Source: Primulina eburnea (lineage: Eukaryota; Streptophyta; Magnoliopsida; Lamiales; Gesneriaceae). Taken from it: 64,000 bases of DNA. Positions 22,350 through 32,057 of this stretch are shown here, in pieces. The notes under the pieces were generated by a model. That model did no database searches and was not told where the DNA came from. It saw only the letters and a list, made by a program, of their open reading frames with translations. The stretch lies in the NCBI RefSeq assembly GCF_022965805.1, contig NC_133104.1, positions 29,007,727 through 29,071,726 on the forward strand, written 5' to 3'. Numbering within the stretch: the first letter of the stretch is position 1; every line of letters begins with the position of its first letter. Made by a program: the position numbers and the translations under genes.

Positions 22350-23825
22350 ATGCAAGAGGAGCTGAATCAATTCAAACGTAATGAAGTGTGGTTTCTAGTA
22401 CCTAGACCATCTCATCAAGCTGTCATTGGAACTCGGTGGGTATTCAGAAACAAACTCAATGAAGAAGGCACAGTGGTGAGAAATAAAGCTAGATTGGTAG
22501 CTCAAGGCTTCAGACAAGAAGAAGGCATAGACTTTGATGAGACTTATGCACCAGTAGCAAGGCTCGAAGCAATCAGAATATTCTTAGCCTTTTCTGCTTT
22601 CAAGAATTTCAAAGTATATCAAATGGATGTGAAAAGTGCTTTTCTAAATGGTCTTTTACAAGAAGAAGTATACGTCGAACAACCTCCAGGTTTTATCGAT
22701 CATTTCTCTCCGCATCATGTATTTAAATTACACAAAGCATTATATGGTCTAAAAAATGCACCTAGAGCTTGGTATGACACTTTATCACAATTTCTTATTG
22801 ATCATGATTTCACCATCGGAGCAGTAGATAAAACTTTATTTACTTTAGTCAAGAATAAGCACATTCTTTTAGTACAGATCTATGTTGATGTTATTATTTT
22901 TGGGTCAACTAACCCCAAATTATGTGCAAAGTTTGGAAAATTGATGCAGGATAAATTTGAAATGAGTATGATGGGAGAATTAACATTCTTCCTAGGATTA
23001 CAGATTAAGCAATCAGAGACTGGAATCTTTATAAATCAAGCCAAGTACACCAAGGAGCTTCTGAAAAAGTTTGGAATGGAAGCATGCTCTGCTGCTTCTA
23101 CTCCAATGAGCTCATCTATTAAGCTTGATAAAGATGAAAGTGGTATTTCAGTAGAGGTAACTCAGTATCGAGGTCTTATTGGTTCTTTATTATATTTAAC
23201 TGCCAGTAGACCAGATATCATGTTTGCTGTTTGCATTTGTGCTCGATTTCAATCTAACCCCAAACAATCTCATTATATTGCTGCTAAGCGTATTTTGAAG
23301 TACTTGAAAGGAACTCAAAACGTCGGCTTATGGTATCCCAATGATTCATCGTTAAATCTTATTGGATATTCAGATGCTGATTATGCAGGTTGCAAACTAG
23401 ACCGAAAAAGCACAAGTGGTTTTTGTCAATTTCTTGGTGATAGGCTGATATCCTGGTTTAGCAAGAAACAGACTTCCATAGCCACATCTACTGCAGAAGC
23501 AGAATATCTGGCTGCTGGAAGCTGCTGCTCTCAAATACTGTGGATTCAACAACAGTTAAGAGACTATGGGATTCAAGCCTCCGAATCACCTATATTCTGT
23601 GACAATACCAGTGCAATTGCAATCACACAAAATCCAGTACTCCATTCCAGAACGAAGCACATAGACATCAGACATCACTTTATTAGAGATCATGTGCAGA
23701 AGAAGAACATTCGTCTGAATATGTTTCTACTGATCAACAAACAGCAGATATCTTCACGAAACCCTTACCTAGAAAATAAGTTTTCTTACTTTCGTAATTC
23801 TCTTGGTTTAATAGATTTAACTTAA
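22350..23825 (+). pseudogene. pol: SIRE-A pol part 3: reverse transcriptase and RNase H
   Basis: A 491-codon open stretch covers RT ([51 protein letters not shown]) and RNase H ([50 protein letters not shown]). The catalytic pair is changed: the usual YVDD reads YVDV (valine codon at 22890-22892), so the enzyme should be inactive. Near 23717-23770 the frame slips and returns, since the expected [10 protein letters not shown] reads correctly only in another frame. The end, [16 protein letters not shown], is the usual Sirevirus pol terminus. Confidence 0.92.
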
Positions 23826-23942
23826 CTGTTTTCTGATATCTTAGTTAAATTTCTATTATTACGTGTTTGTTATCGCATTGCACTAACAGTAAGCTTTTTG
23901 CAGAAAAGCAGAAGAGAAAAGTCAGATAAGCAAAACTGGAAT
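23826..23942 (+). other. SIRE-A spacer after pol
   Basis: About 115 bp lie between the pol stop and the poly(A) signal of the antisense unit. No ORF is seen. Confidence 0.6.
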
Positions 23943-23948
23943 TTTATT
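23943..23948 (-). terminator. Poly(A) signal of the SIRE-A antisense unit
   Basis: The minus strand reads CTAATAAAATTCC, containing a canonical AATAAA, about 230 bp downstream of the antisense ORF stop and in a suitably AT-rich context. It is inferred to end an antisense transcript. Confidence 0.5.
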
Positions 23949-24022
23949 AGAAACTATTTCAGTACTTTACACAATGCATAATGAAAAACAGTAGATCTTC
24001 TTTGCTATTTAACCAGTAGCGT

Positions 24023-24434
24023 TACATGTAGTGCTTGTCTTCTGAAATAGGAGCTTTCTGACATTTGCTTGCAAAGTACTTCAACAGGAAAAAGATGGTC
24101 TTCTTCGAAAGAGAAAGGCCTAGAAAGAATCTAGCAAGCTTAGGTCTTGCCAGCACTAATGTAATTTTTAGATGCCTTACAGGGCATCAGAGAGGATTTC
24201 AGCATCATCAATCCACCAGCACTCTCTTATTGCATTAGCATGCTTCTGGAAGAAATCGATGCTATATTTTAAACTCAATCGAAGCAAAAGATCTGCATAA
24301 CTGTGGAAACTACAACTCAAGGAGTGTATTTCAAGGATCATTACGGCATTTTTGATACCCTCAAACTTCTCTCTGAACAATTTTGCTTCATCTCCTGAAT
24401 CTAACTCTAACTCTCCTTTTACTTGAGTTGTCAT
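24023..24434 (-). CDS. SIRE-A antisense ORF (aORF), unknown function
   Basis: On the strand opposite to gag-pol, an 85-codon frame starts at the ATG at 24434 (MTTQVKGELELDSGDEAKLF) and ends at 24177. It includes FEGIKNAVMILEIHSLSC, LLLRLSLKYSIDFFQKHA and IRECWWIDDAEILSDAL. A different frame then stays open to a TAA at about 24023, with LVLARPKLARFFLGLSLS, KTIFFLLKYFASKCQKAP and a final EDKHYM. The two parts probably form one ~135-residue, mainly helical protein broken by one frameshift. A TATA box sits 34-48 bp upstream of the ATG and an AATAAA signal lies downstream. No family is recognised. Antisense ORFs after pol are known in some Tat-lineage gypsy elements; I know of none described for Sireviruses. 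Confidence 0.5.
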
Positions 24435-24465
24435 TGTTCTTGCTTACCTTCGTTCAAGCTTTGCA

Positions 24466-24480
24466 GGTATTTATAGAGGG
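24466..24480 (-). promoter_or_regulatory. TATA box of the SIRE-A antisense unit
   Basis: The minus strand reads CCCTCTATAAATACC, a near-ideal plant TATA box (TATAAATA at 24468-24475), about 35 bp upstream of the antisense ATG. A GAAG|GTAAGC donor-like site lies between box and ATG, so splicing of the leader is possible. Confidence 0.6.
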
Positions 24481-25033
24481 AACAAAGACTCTTGTGAATC
24501 ACACGATTGCGACTGTTCATTTTCAACGACTCAGATTGAGAGATAGCCAAGAGTCACTTGTCGCAATTATGACTACTTATTAATTGCATTTACCGAGGGG
24601 GAACAATATCTTAGTCAGACTAAGAATTTGACACCTTTTCAGAAAACAGATAGGATATTTGTCTTTTCGATAAATCTACAAGTCTGCTGGTTTTGACAAA
24701 GTGCTCGCATATTTCAGCACTCTGAAACTTCCAGCAGACGTTATCATAAAATGACAAATCCTTTTCTGATTTCTTTTAGTAACCGTCTGGACAGCCCGCG
24801 CTTTTTCAAAATTTTCAAAATCATTCGTCTTTCTGACTAGTTTCTGCAAAACTTTTCAAACACTCAACCAAGAACATACTGACACGTGTCTTTATGTTTA
24901 TTTGCGGCTGTATATCTATTTCATATTTCACATTTTCACCTTCACTGTTTCATAACTATCATTATTCAGCTACTGCTTTCTCTATATCATAACTAACTAC
25001 TGCAAATTTTTCTGATCTCATCTGCATACAGAA
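24481..25033. promoter_or_regulatory. Divergent intergenic region of SIRE-A with G-box palindrome
   Basis: A 550-bp gap lies between the antisense promoter and the sense extra ORF. It contains the perfect 10-bp palindrome GACACGTGTC (24881-24890), whose core CACGTG is the plant G-box bound by bZIP/bHLH factors. A TATA-like CTCTATATCAT lies at about 24980-24990, roughly 45 bp before the sense ATG. Its layout suggests a bidirectional promoter. No ORF is supported inside it. Confidence 0.45.
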
Positions 25034-25945
25034 ATGGCTGGCGCATATACTCTCAACGCTTATCAGGTTAACTTTGCTTCCATTCTCACCATCAAGGATG
25101 AGAATCTCTTGAAAATATTTCAGGATATTGAGAAATCAGGACTTCGGAAATTTCTGGAAGCACCAGCAATTATCTACAAAAATGCTCTCCTGGAATTTTA
25201 CGCCAAAGCAACAGTGCATGAAGGAAGAATTGTTCATACCCAAGGAGATGCTTCTATTTCCATTGATGCTGCACACCTAGGAGCAACCTTCCTCCTTCCA
25301 CTTTCGGGTATTTCTGAACTCTCTGATATTTCCAAGACAGATATGTCTGTTGCTCTAAGCTCTTTCTCCGCATCTGGAGAAGAAGTGTCTCCTTCCTGCC
25401 ACAAGAAATTGCTCAAAATAGAGTATCAGATTCTGGCCGATATTGTGGCCAAAGCTATTTTGATCAAGGCTGGCACCTTCGATAAATTAACGAAGGAGAA
25501 AGTTCAGGTCATGACTGCCATCACCAAGGGGATTAAGGTGGATTGGAGTCATTTTATTTTCAGAATCATGAAGGATATGGTTATTCGGAAGAGTTCTGGT
25601 TTCGCGGTTCAGATCAGTGTTTTGCTCAAGGATGCTGGTTTCGCATCTACCAGTGATCTCGATGCTACCTCTGTTACCATGATTGATGCAACCAATGTTT
25701 TGGCTCTAAGGCCTAAGCCAACAGTGGCGGAGTTTGTTGCGATGAAAAAGGAAATTGGGGAAACTGCTTCTGAGGCTCCCAAACCTCAGAAGAAAATTTC
25801 GAAGAAACGATTGATTATTTCGACGGATTCCAATAAAACAAGCATCAGAAGAATCTGCTGCTGCTGTTCGACCAACAGTACCGACCCCAGCCAAGAAGAA
25901 ACCGCGCACCATTCTCAAGATGAAAAAGACAGCAGCACTGTCTGA
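25034..25945 (+). CDS. SIRE-A extra ORF, N-terminal domain
   Basis: A 303-codon frame starts MAGAYTLNAYQVNFASILTI. It contains KFLEAPAIIYKNALLEFYAK, SIDAAHLGATFLLPLSGISE, CHKKLLKIEYQILADIVAKA and KVDWSHFIFRIMKDMV. The order (FYxxA, a small beta segment, LP, then DI-K and W-FxxM) loosely recalls the putative plant transposon protein domain attached to some retroelements; this is a recollection, not a search result. No signal peptide or membrane segment is visible. The last ~40 residues, basic then Cys/Ser-rich, are probably out of frame because another frame takes over near 25850-25920. It lies where SIRE1-type elements carry an env-like ORF, but no fusion peptide or membrane anchor is seen. 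Confidence 0.7.
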   Translation: MAGAYTLNAYQVNFASILTIKDENLLKIFQDIEKSGLRKFLEAPAIIYKNALLEFYAKATVHEGRIVHTQGDASISIDAAHLGATFLLPLSGISELSDISKTDMSVALSSFSASGEEVSPSCHKKLLKIEYQILADIVAKAILIKAGTFDKLTKEKVQVMTAITKGIKVDWSHFIFRIMKDMVIRKSSGFAVQISVLLKDAGFASTSDLDATSVTMIDATNVLALRPKPTVAEFVAMKKEIGETASEAPKPQKKISKKRLIISTDSNKTSIRRICCCCSTNSTDPSQEETAHHSQDEKDSSTV

Positions 25946-26954
25946 GATTGAGAAAGTACCTATTCGACAGGTATTTCCAGAAGCGGTTCCTTCTGTTCGA
26001 TCGACTGTTTCCTCAACTGCACTCGCTACTGCGTCCATCTCAGCACCTTCTTCTGCTACTGCTTTTAAGCCATCATCTGGAATCGATATTCGGGAACAGG
26101 CAAGCGGGTCTTCTGCTTTCTGACCTATTGCTCCCATTTCATCTACTGACAAAGTGAAAGGGAAAATGATTGAAGAACCACCTACTTTTGGTCACCAGAC
26201 CACTGTCATTACCGGCGTTGACCTTCATCTAGCAGAGATTGAGACCTCTGTAAACGAGGACATAAAATTCTTTGATGAATGGCATACTGTCCGACTGTTC
26301 CATTCTTTTGACTAATTCAAAACAAGAGGGAATTACAGCAAGTTGATGAATGCAGAAAGGAAGACTTTTCAGCTGGCAAAAACAGAGAATGTCATCGAGG
26401 CCTTGCACAGACGGAACTTCATCCTCGATCAACTAAAATGTCAGAAATTAGAATCAGTTTTGAAAGTTCTTCAATCGAATTTTGATCCTGCCGTTCCTAC
26501 TGCTGTTCAGGATCAAAATGTTATTTTAATTCTATCTGACAGATTAAAACAGATGAATGAGCAACTTCTTGCTCAAGAACAAGGCTTTGGAGAGCCTACT
26601 GCTTATCATGTTGGCCTTGTCCCGATCTTTCAGCAGAATCAGACAGTTGAGGAAAGGACTACCGCCTCCCCAAAGGCTGCTGCTCTTAGTACTCCTGCAT
26701 CTCCGACTAGGCTCATTCAGTCCTCATCACTATTGTCTGTACATGAACTGGCTTCAGTTGAGGAAGTCATTGAATCAATTGTCCCTACTGTCTCTACCAC
26801 TTTAGAATTGCCGGCTTCTGGATCTCCTACCCAAGGACAACAAGCAGCAGAACCAGATACTACTTCTTTACTGCCGAACTTAGAGTTGTTTTCTGCTGCA
26901 CATCAAGCAGAAATGACCTGTTCTTCTGGAACAGCCCTCTGCACCTTCTATTGA
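25850..26954 (+). pseudogene. SIRE-A extra ORF, Ser/Thr/Pro-rich middle
   Basis: The second frame (open parts at 25920-26123 and 26343-26954) continues the extra ORF. It has AVPSVRSTVSSTALATASIS, EEPPTFGHQTTVITGVDLHL, DEWHTVRLFHSFD, LMNAERKTFQLAKTENVIEA and LHRRNFILDQLKCQKLESVL. It is interrupted by TGA at 26121 and TAA near 26312, both in frame. The composition is strongly Ser/Thr/Ala/Pro-rich with repeated PTVS and LPASGSP-type stretches, a mucin-like low-complexity linker. A frameshift near 26930 ends it. Confidence 0.6.
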
Positions 26955-27844
26955 AGCATCTTCAGTTGCACAGGCTGCTACTGTACCTATGGAAGAAGTT
27001 TTGGCCTCTGACTTGGCCATTCCTACTGAAGATACTACTCTTCCTCTGGTTGCTGTTGAGCCTACTGTTTCTACACTTCCAGCAGACAGCAGAGCAGACC
27101 CTGTTCCTTCTACTACTTTAATAGATGCTCCTCATGTTTCTACTGCGTTGACTGTCTCCCTCCCTAGTTTTGACTGCGACAACTTCTCGTCTTTCTGAGA
27201 TCAAACAACGCATTCTTGAACGAACCCCTTCCCCGGAATCAGATGCATTCAACCTCGAACATCAGATTCAATGTCTACAAACCGACCTCAACAACATTTC
27301 TGATTTAGTAAAACGCACGTCTTGTGAAAACCTTGCGGAATTCAGTGGTGCTCAATCTTTCCGAGAGCGAATGGGGAAATACATCTATCTCACTAAGGAG
27401 ACCTCGGACAAGATGTATGCTGAAGCCTCTGTTTTCAGAACAGCTATCTCAAGAACTCACAACGCCATCATGCTTGCTCAAAATGATATACTCACTCGAA
27501 TTACTGAGCATGATGATATCTTTCGATCACTGTCTACTTCTGTGGAACTTTTGGATGCCAAGATTGACTCTCAAAATCAATCTATCACTGCCTTAGATAA
27601 TCGCATCTCTTCTCAGACCCCGTATCTGGAGATGCTAACCGATGGCATTCAAAATATTTCCGGCAGACTGAATGATCTCTTTACCCATGTAGTGGCCGCT
27701 GATGCCAAAAAGGGGGAAGATAGAGGAGATAGAGGAGATCAAGCGGGAGTTAGGCAAACAAAAGATGAGGCTGAACCTTCTAACAGAAGAGACCAAGAAC
27801 CTCAAAATGAAGAAATATTTTACAGGGACATTGGAACCGATTGA
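26955..27844 (+). pseudogene. SIRE-A extra ORF, coiled-coil C-terminus
   Basis: After a short third-frame part (26989-27198, LAIPTEDTTLPLVAVEPTVS) the frame shifts again at about 27175 and stays open for 224 codons. This C-terminal part is predicted to be largely helical with heptad spacing: LEHQIQCLQTDLNNISDLV, FRTAISRTHNAIMLAQNDIL, SVELLDAKIDSQNQSITALD and LTDGIQNISGRLNDLF. It ends in a charged Asp/Arg/Glu-rich tail with two GDRGD units. Coiled-coil regions also occur in Sirevirus env-like proteins, so a structural or oligomerising role is plausible but unproven. Confidence 0.65.
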
Positions 27845-27954
27845 TTTGTTTACTTTAATGCGTTATTAACATTATCCGTTTGATTAAATGATTATATGTT
27901 TTACTTAACGATTTTCTACTGTTTAGGTTTTGGCATCACCACAAAGGGGGAAAT
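27845..27954 (+). other. SIRE-A 3' leader and polypurine tract
   Basis: The run CACCACAAAGGGGGAAAT immediately before the 3' LTR is the plus-strand primer site. The preceding 90 bp are AT-rich without an ORF. Confidence 0.85.
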
Positions 27955-28964
27955 TGTTAGATATGAATTTTATTGTGGCGATGATAACTAAAACCAGTAG
28001 ACCAGCAGACCAGAACAACAGAATAGATTATCAGTAGCTGCTGCTCTAGTAAAACTAAACCAGTAGAAAAAGGATAACAATACAAACCAGTAGAGAATGT
28101 CTTCTAACGTTGCTATCTTAATTGTTACCTGTTAAAGAGTTCCTAGTACTAGTATTAATTGCAGCATTAAATACTATACGGAGTCATTTAATGCATATTA
28201 CCCAATTAAGTATAAAACAAGACTGATTGTTTTATAGCTTTTCTGCAGGAACCCATTTCGGTAATAAAGCTGATTGTATCAGTTATCTGAAGACTTCTCT
28301 GATTGTGAACGTTGAACTCAGTCGATTATATATACTTGGATCAAATCCTTGTTAAAAAGACACTTCGCATAATATCATTTTCAAGGAACAAAGCTACTCT
28401 CTTATCAAATGAATATCAGTTTTCCTTGAGCATTTTAAAAGTTCAACACAAAGAAAAGTAGCACACGCTTCATAGCTTATATCTGATCTTTTGTAGATCA
28501 TCTTGTGCTACTAATTCTTACACTCTTCACGATCTTTACTGCACTAATATTTTATCAGAAGAGTCTGTAATCTGAAAAGAGTCTTTTCAGAACTTTGTGT
28601 TTCGCATATTTGTGAGTTGAGAAACTAAGAGTTTCAGTAGGCTGAGGTGTAAGTCCTTCTGAAGTGGGTGTGTACAAGTGTTGTACTGTAATATCCAAAG
28701 TCTTTTAGTTATACCTTCTGGAAACAGAAGAAGGGGAGACGTAGAAGAGTTTATCTTCGAACTTCCATAAACAACTACTGTCTACTGCTTTATTGTTGTT
28801 TCAACTACTTCATCAGATTGTTTCCGCACGTTCTACTGTAATCAGGTGAAAGTATTCACACAAGATCAACTACTATCCTTAACAGGATTTTAGTACCTCA
28901 TCAGAACGAAAAACGAGTAGAGTTTATTTACCCCCCCCTCTAAACTCAAGTTCGATCCTCAACA
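27955..28964 (+). repeat. 3' LTR of SIRE-A
   Basis: The 1010-bp partner of 17521-18534 ends CGATCCTCAACA and is followed by the target duplication GACTT. Differences from the 5' LTR are scattered substitutions, one extra base near 28130 and a shorter poly-C tract. Confidence 0.95.
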
Positions 28965-28969
28965 GACTT

Positions 28970-29512
28970 CATATTAAAAATAATCAAAAGACTGTTTAAA
29001 CAATAAATTCTAAATTAGAAATACTAGATTTGAAGAAAAACACGAATAATGATGTTTGGAATCTCGATAATCTTCAACTCCAACCTTCTCTCTCTTTTTC
29101 TCCACACTTTGGCTGCTGAATGCCCTCTCAATTTCGTCTATCCCTCCTTCCATAGCAGTAATGGGATCCAAAATAAACAAACTAATCGAACCTAAAATCT
29201 TTCCAAAAAATTAAATGCGCCAGTGCGCACATAATTTTCCGCCCGGGCGGATGTCCCTCGTAAATCTGCTGTTATTTTTCCCATCGATTCGCCTGGGCAT
29301 ACATAAGTTTCCGCCCGGGCGGATGTCTCTCGCACTTTGACCACTTCCCTTCGTTTTATTCCCGAGTTGCTGCATTTTCAACCATGCGAGATATGATCAA
29401 CTAAAAAAACGTAACAAATGACAAAACACCACAAAATGGATGCAATCTAAACAATATGTGCAACACAATGAGACCTCAAATAATATGAAAAACATGTAAA
29501 ATCAACCTATAT
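28970..29512 (-). repeat. Athila-1 5' LTR, part 2
   Basis: Non-coding continuation of the LTR interrupted by SIRE-A. It contains a ~70-bp repeat built round the perfect 12-bp palindrome CCGCCCGGGCGG (29239-29250 and 29311-29322), each followed by ATGTC(C/T)CTCG. The outer boundary is approximate; SIRE-like coding sequence starts at about 29513. Confidence 0.6.
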
Positions 29513-30175
29513 CTAACTGAACTGAGAAATTATTGTCGCATAACTGAAATTTCTCAAATAGAAAACATCATTAATTGTACAATTACCATGGATAAGCTTA
29601 CCCTTACCCACAGTTCTACGTTTAGATTTGTTTCCAAACTGATGTTTGGACCAGTGTATTTTATTAGTTGGCATAGCAGTTCAACATCCCCTGTCATATG
29701 TCGCGATCATCCACTGTCCAGATATCAAATTGAGTTTTTGGTTGTACCTGTCAACTGCAATCACACACAATGAATAATTTTTGTTCTCATATCTATTTGG
29801 GTCTTAAATTGATTAGTTCTTTAGGAACCCATACTTGGATCAGTCTAATTTACTTTCTAGTTGTTGTGTCCCAAACGGTTTTTCCCGGCTTGTGTGTGCT
29901 TGGTGTGTTGTGTGTATATGAAACAATATGTGCTTTAGCCTTGTCCAACTAGTTATTCAGCCGATATTTTTTCTGAACTGGCTTACAATTATAGTATTGG
30001 AATAGCCATTTGGGGAATTCTGGTATTTATAGTTGAACCTTTTAGGTGATCAGCTTTGCGAGTCAGTTGAACTTTTAGGGTTATAACCAATTCCATATCT
30101 TTAAGCCTTGTTCTTATTCTCAATAGGCTGCTCAACTGGTTTACACGACTCAAGTTGTTCTTGTACCATATTGAT
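29513..30175 (-). pseudogene. SIRE-C: gag end and protease fragment
   Basis: On the minus strand, sequence from about 30175 matches the C-terminus of SIRE-A Gag (RYGIGYNP, YQNSPNGYS, SQFRKNIG). It then carries GACCCAAATAGAT (the gag stop), a TGTGTGATTGCAG acceptor-like site and the degraded protease region (YLDSG, VRVSLSMV, ISQF), stopping at about 29513. Stops and shifts are frequent. The same pol position is where SIRE-B is also truncated. Confidence 0.7.
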
Positions 30176-30189
30176 TACAGTACTTTTTA

Positions 30190-31025
30190 CTGTTGCATGT
30201 CATGTATATGTATTTGATATAACATTACATGTGTGTTGAGTCTTTAGACTCACTATGTGTGATTGATGCAGGTGATCTTTCGGTTGAAGAGACTGAAGGC
30301 GTGAAGACTGAGTAGGCTGAGCTGGTGGTGCACTAGATAACCCGAGGACCTTGCATTTTTTTTTTTGCAAATATGTTTACGAGACGTGGGTTTAAGAATT
30401 ATGGTTAAATGTTTTGAATCTTGTTATAATTTGATGATTTTGCAAGATTTTTAAAGGTTACGCTGGAATTATTTTAACCATCAGTCTAGGGTTTTGAGGA
30501 TGTTAAATTGTTTATAACTGCAGTATTTTTTCTAATATCTGAATCCTCTTATTTTAAAATGTGTACTTTATAGCAGTTACTGCATGCATGCTTGTAAGTA
30601 TTTTTTTTTGTAGTTTTAAAAAAAATAGAAGACATTTCATTTACGATTTAACGATTCATGATTTATTTATGCTTACAAATTTATGCCATCTATTTTGAAT
30701 AAAAGTATGATTTTTATGCAAGCGCCTGTATATGTATTAGTTGTTACTCATGGTAGAACGTGTGGAATCATTAGACTCACTAGGTTTGTATAGTTGTAGA
30801 TGATGATGATTGTGAGGAAAACGTTGATGCTTGAGTGAATCGAGTCTAGCAGTACACTCTCGAGAGACATTTATTTTCCGCATTTAGTATTTAAAGTTTT
30901 TATGTAAAGATTTTGAGGATTATTTATTTAGAGATTTTATGCTTTATTTCGTAGTCTAATTTTGAATTATTTTAAAGTTAACGTATGGTTTTGGTGGTTG
31001 ACGATTTATGGGTTTTTAAACACTT
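30190..31025 (+). repeat. Two Tekay-type LTR end fragments
   Basis: GAGTCTTTAGACTCACTATG and GATAACCCGAGGACC (about 30236-30345), and TCATTAGACTCACTAGG with CACTCTCGAGAGACATTTAT (about 30770-30870), are the plus-orientation forms of landmarks in LTR-A and LARD-C. Both are followed by AT-rich, GTTTTTATG-type ends. They are partial, and no gene is present. Confidence 0.5.
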
Positions 31026-31027
31026 AA

Positions 31028-32057
31028 TGTTAGGATCGGTTGGATGAGTGAAAGTGTTTAGAAGGGGGGGTGGTTGAATAAACAATTGACTATTTTCCAA
31101 TCTTTTCGAAAGAGTGATCCAGTTTGGTGAAAAACTGAATTCGATAATCTTTTTGTCAATGTTGATCAGTTCAATTTAAAGTTTGGATACAAACTGAAAA
31201 ACAGGTTGAATACTTGAAAATAAAGAACACAAAGATTTGTGGATGTTCGTAGACTTCAAATGTTCCTACTTCACCCCTTCTATCTCAAAGATAGGATATT
31301 TAATAAAAGATTTTGATTAATTACAGAAACTGTAATAATCCACTTCCATTTGGAATTAACACTGTCAAACTGAAACTCTAGTATCTTTACAACTTTTATC
31401 AGTACGCAACTGATATGTTCACCAAGCACAACTCATCTAAAAATATCAAATAAGATAACAATGAGTGCTTATGTCGGTGCTCAAAATATAGCCTTAACGC
31501 TATGTGATGGATCGTGTGTGCTAGCGTCTTCGAAGGAATTTCGCACACAACAACTTCAATGAGCTTCAATAGCTCGTGTTCTAAGAATATTAACACCGAT
31601 GAATTAACTAGAGTTTGGTTTTAAACCAAGCAGGAAGAAACTCAAAGTAATCCTTCGTAAAGAAAGCTGAAATATTAGAAAATATTTTAACTTGTGTAAA
31701 CTGACTAACTGAAAGAACACATATTAGTTTTTGCATTCTTGTATTTCAGTTATGATAACAAATGAACACACAAACACTCTAACTGATCAAAAAAATTTTA
31801 AAGCAATAGTTAATCAGTTAAATACACAAGAAATGTTTATGGATGTTCAGAGACTTCAACTGCTCTTACGTCACCCCTTCTATCTCTACGGATAGGATCC
31901 ACTTGAAGATTTTAAATTATACAAATAAATGTACAAGCCCACTCAGCTAAGACTTATCCACTGCCTAAACTGAAATCCTAGCTACGACTGAAAACAGCAG
32001 CTTCCAGTTAACACTTATTTAACGTCTATGTGAGAAAGACTACGTACACAAGTTTAA
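31028..32057 (-). repeat. Two tandem partial LTRs of a SIRE-like family
   Basis: TGTTAGGATCGG at 31028 followed by AGAAGGGGGGGTGG is the minus-strand end of a SIRE-like LTR. The block GTGGATGTTCGTAGACTTCA, CACCCCTTCTATCTC, GATAGGAT (about 31240-31295) recurs at about 31835-31900, so two LTR parts lie in series about 590 bp apart. No PBS adjoins the first. LARD-C interrupts the second at 32058. Confidence 0.55.

Larger units (their letters stand above)
17521..28964 (+). mobile_element. SIRE-A: complete Sirevirus-type copia element with extra ORFs
   Basis: An 11,444-bp element has LTRs at 17521-18534 and 27955-28964, starting TGTTAGATATG and ending CGATCCTCAACA. The target duplication GACTT lies at 17516-17520 and 28965-28969, inside the Athila-1 LTR. 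PBS ATTGGTATCAGAGC follows the 5' LTR and polypurine tract CAAAGGGGGAAA precedes the 3' LTR. The long coiled-coil C-terminal Gag extension and extra coding DNA after pol mark it as Sirevirus (SIRE/Maximus) type. The LTRs differ at fewer than 20 positions by eye, so this is one of the youngest insertions here. Gag is intact, but pol and the extra ORF carry frameshifts and stops, and the RT active site is mutated. Confidence 0.95.
12806..29512 (-). mobile_element. Athila-1: decayed Athila/Tat gypsy element, split by SIRE-A
   Basis: Reading the minus strand from 29512 downwards, the order is 5' LTR (28970-29512 and about 16743-17520, separated by SIRE-A), Asp-type PBS (16719-16742), gag, protease, reverse transcriptase and part of RNase H. 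It stops abruptly at 12806 against LTR-B, so the rest of RNase H, integrase and the 3' LTR are absent. Frameshifts and stops break every domain. The Gag and protease motifs fit the non-chromovirus Athila/Tat lineage. Confidence 0.88.

Noticed and set aside
25706..26152. Minus-strand ORF of 148 codons opposite the SIRE-A extra ORF
   Set aside because: It spans the Ser/Ala-rich region of the sense frame, has no upstream promoter signals and no recognisable domain, unlike the antisense ORF at 24434.
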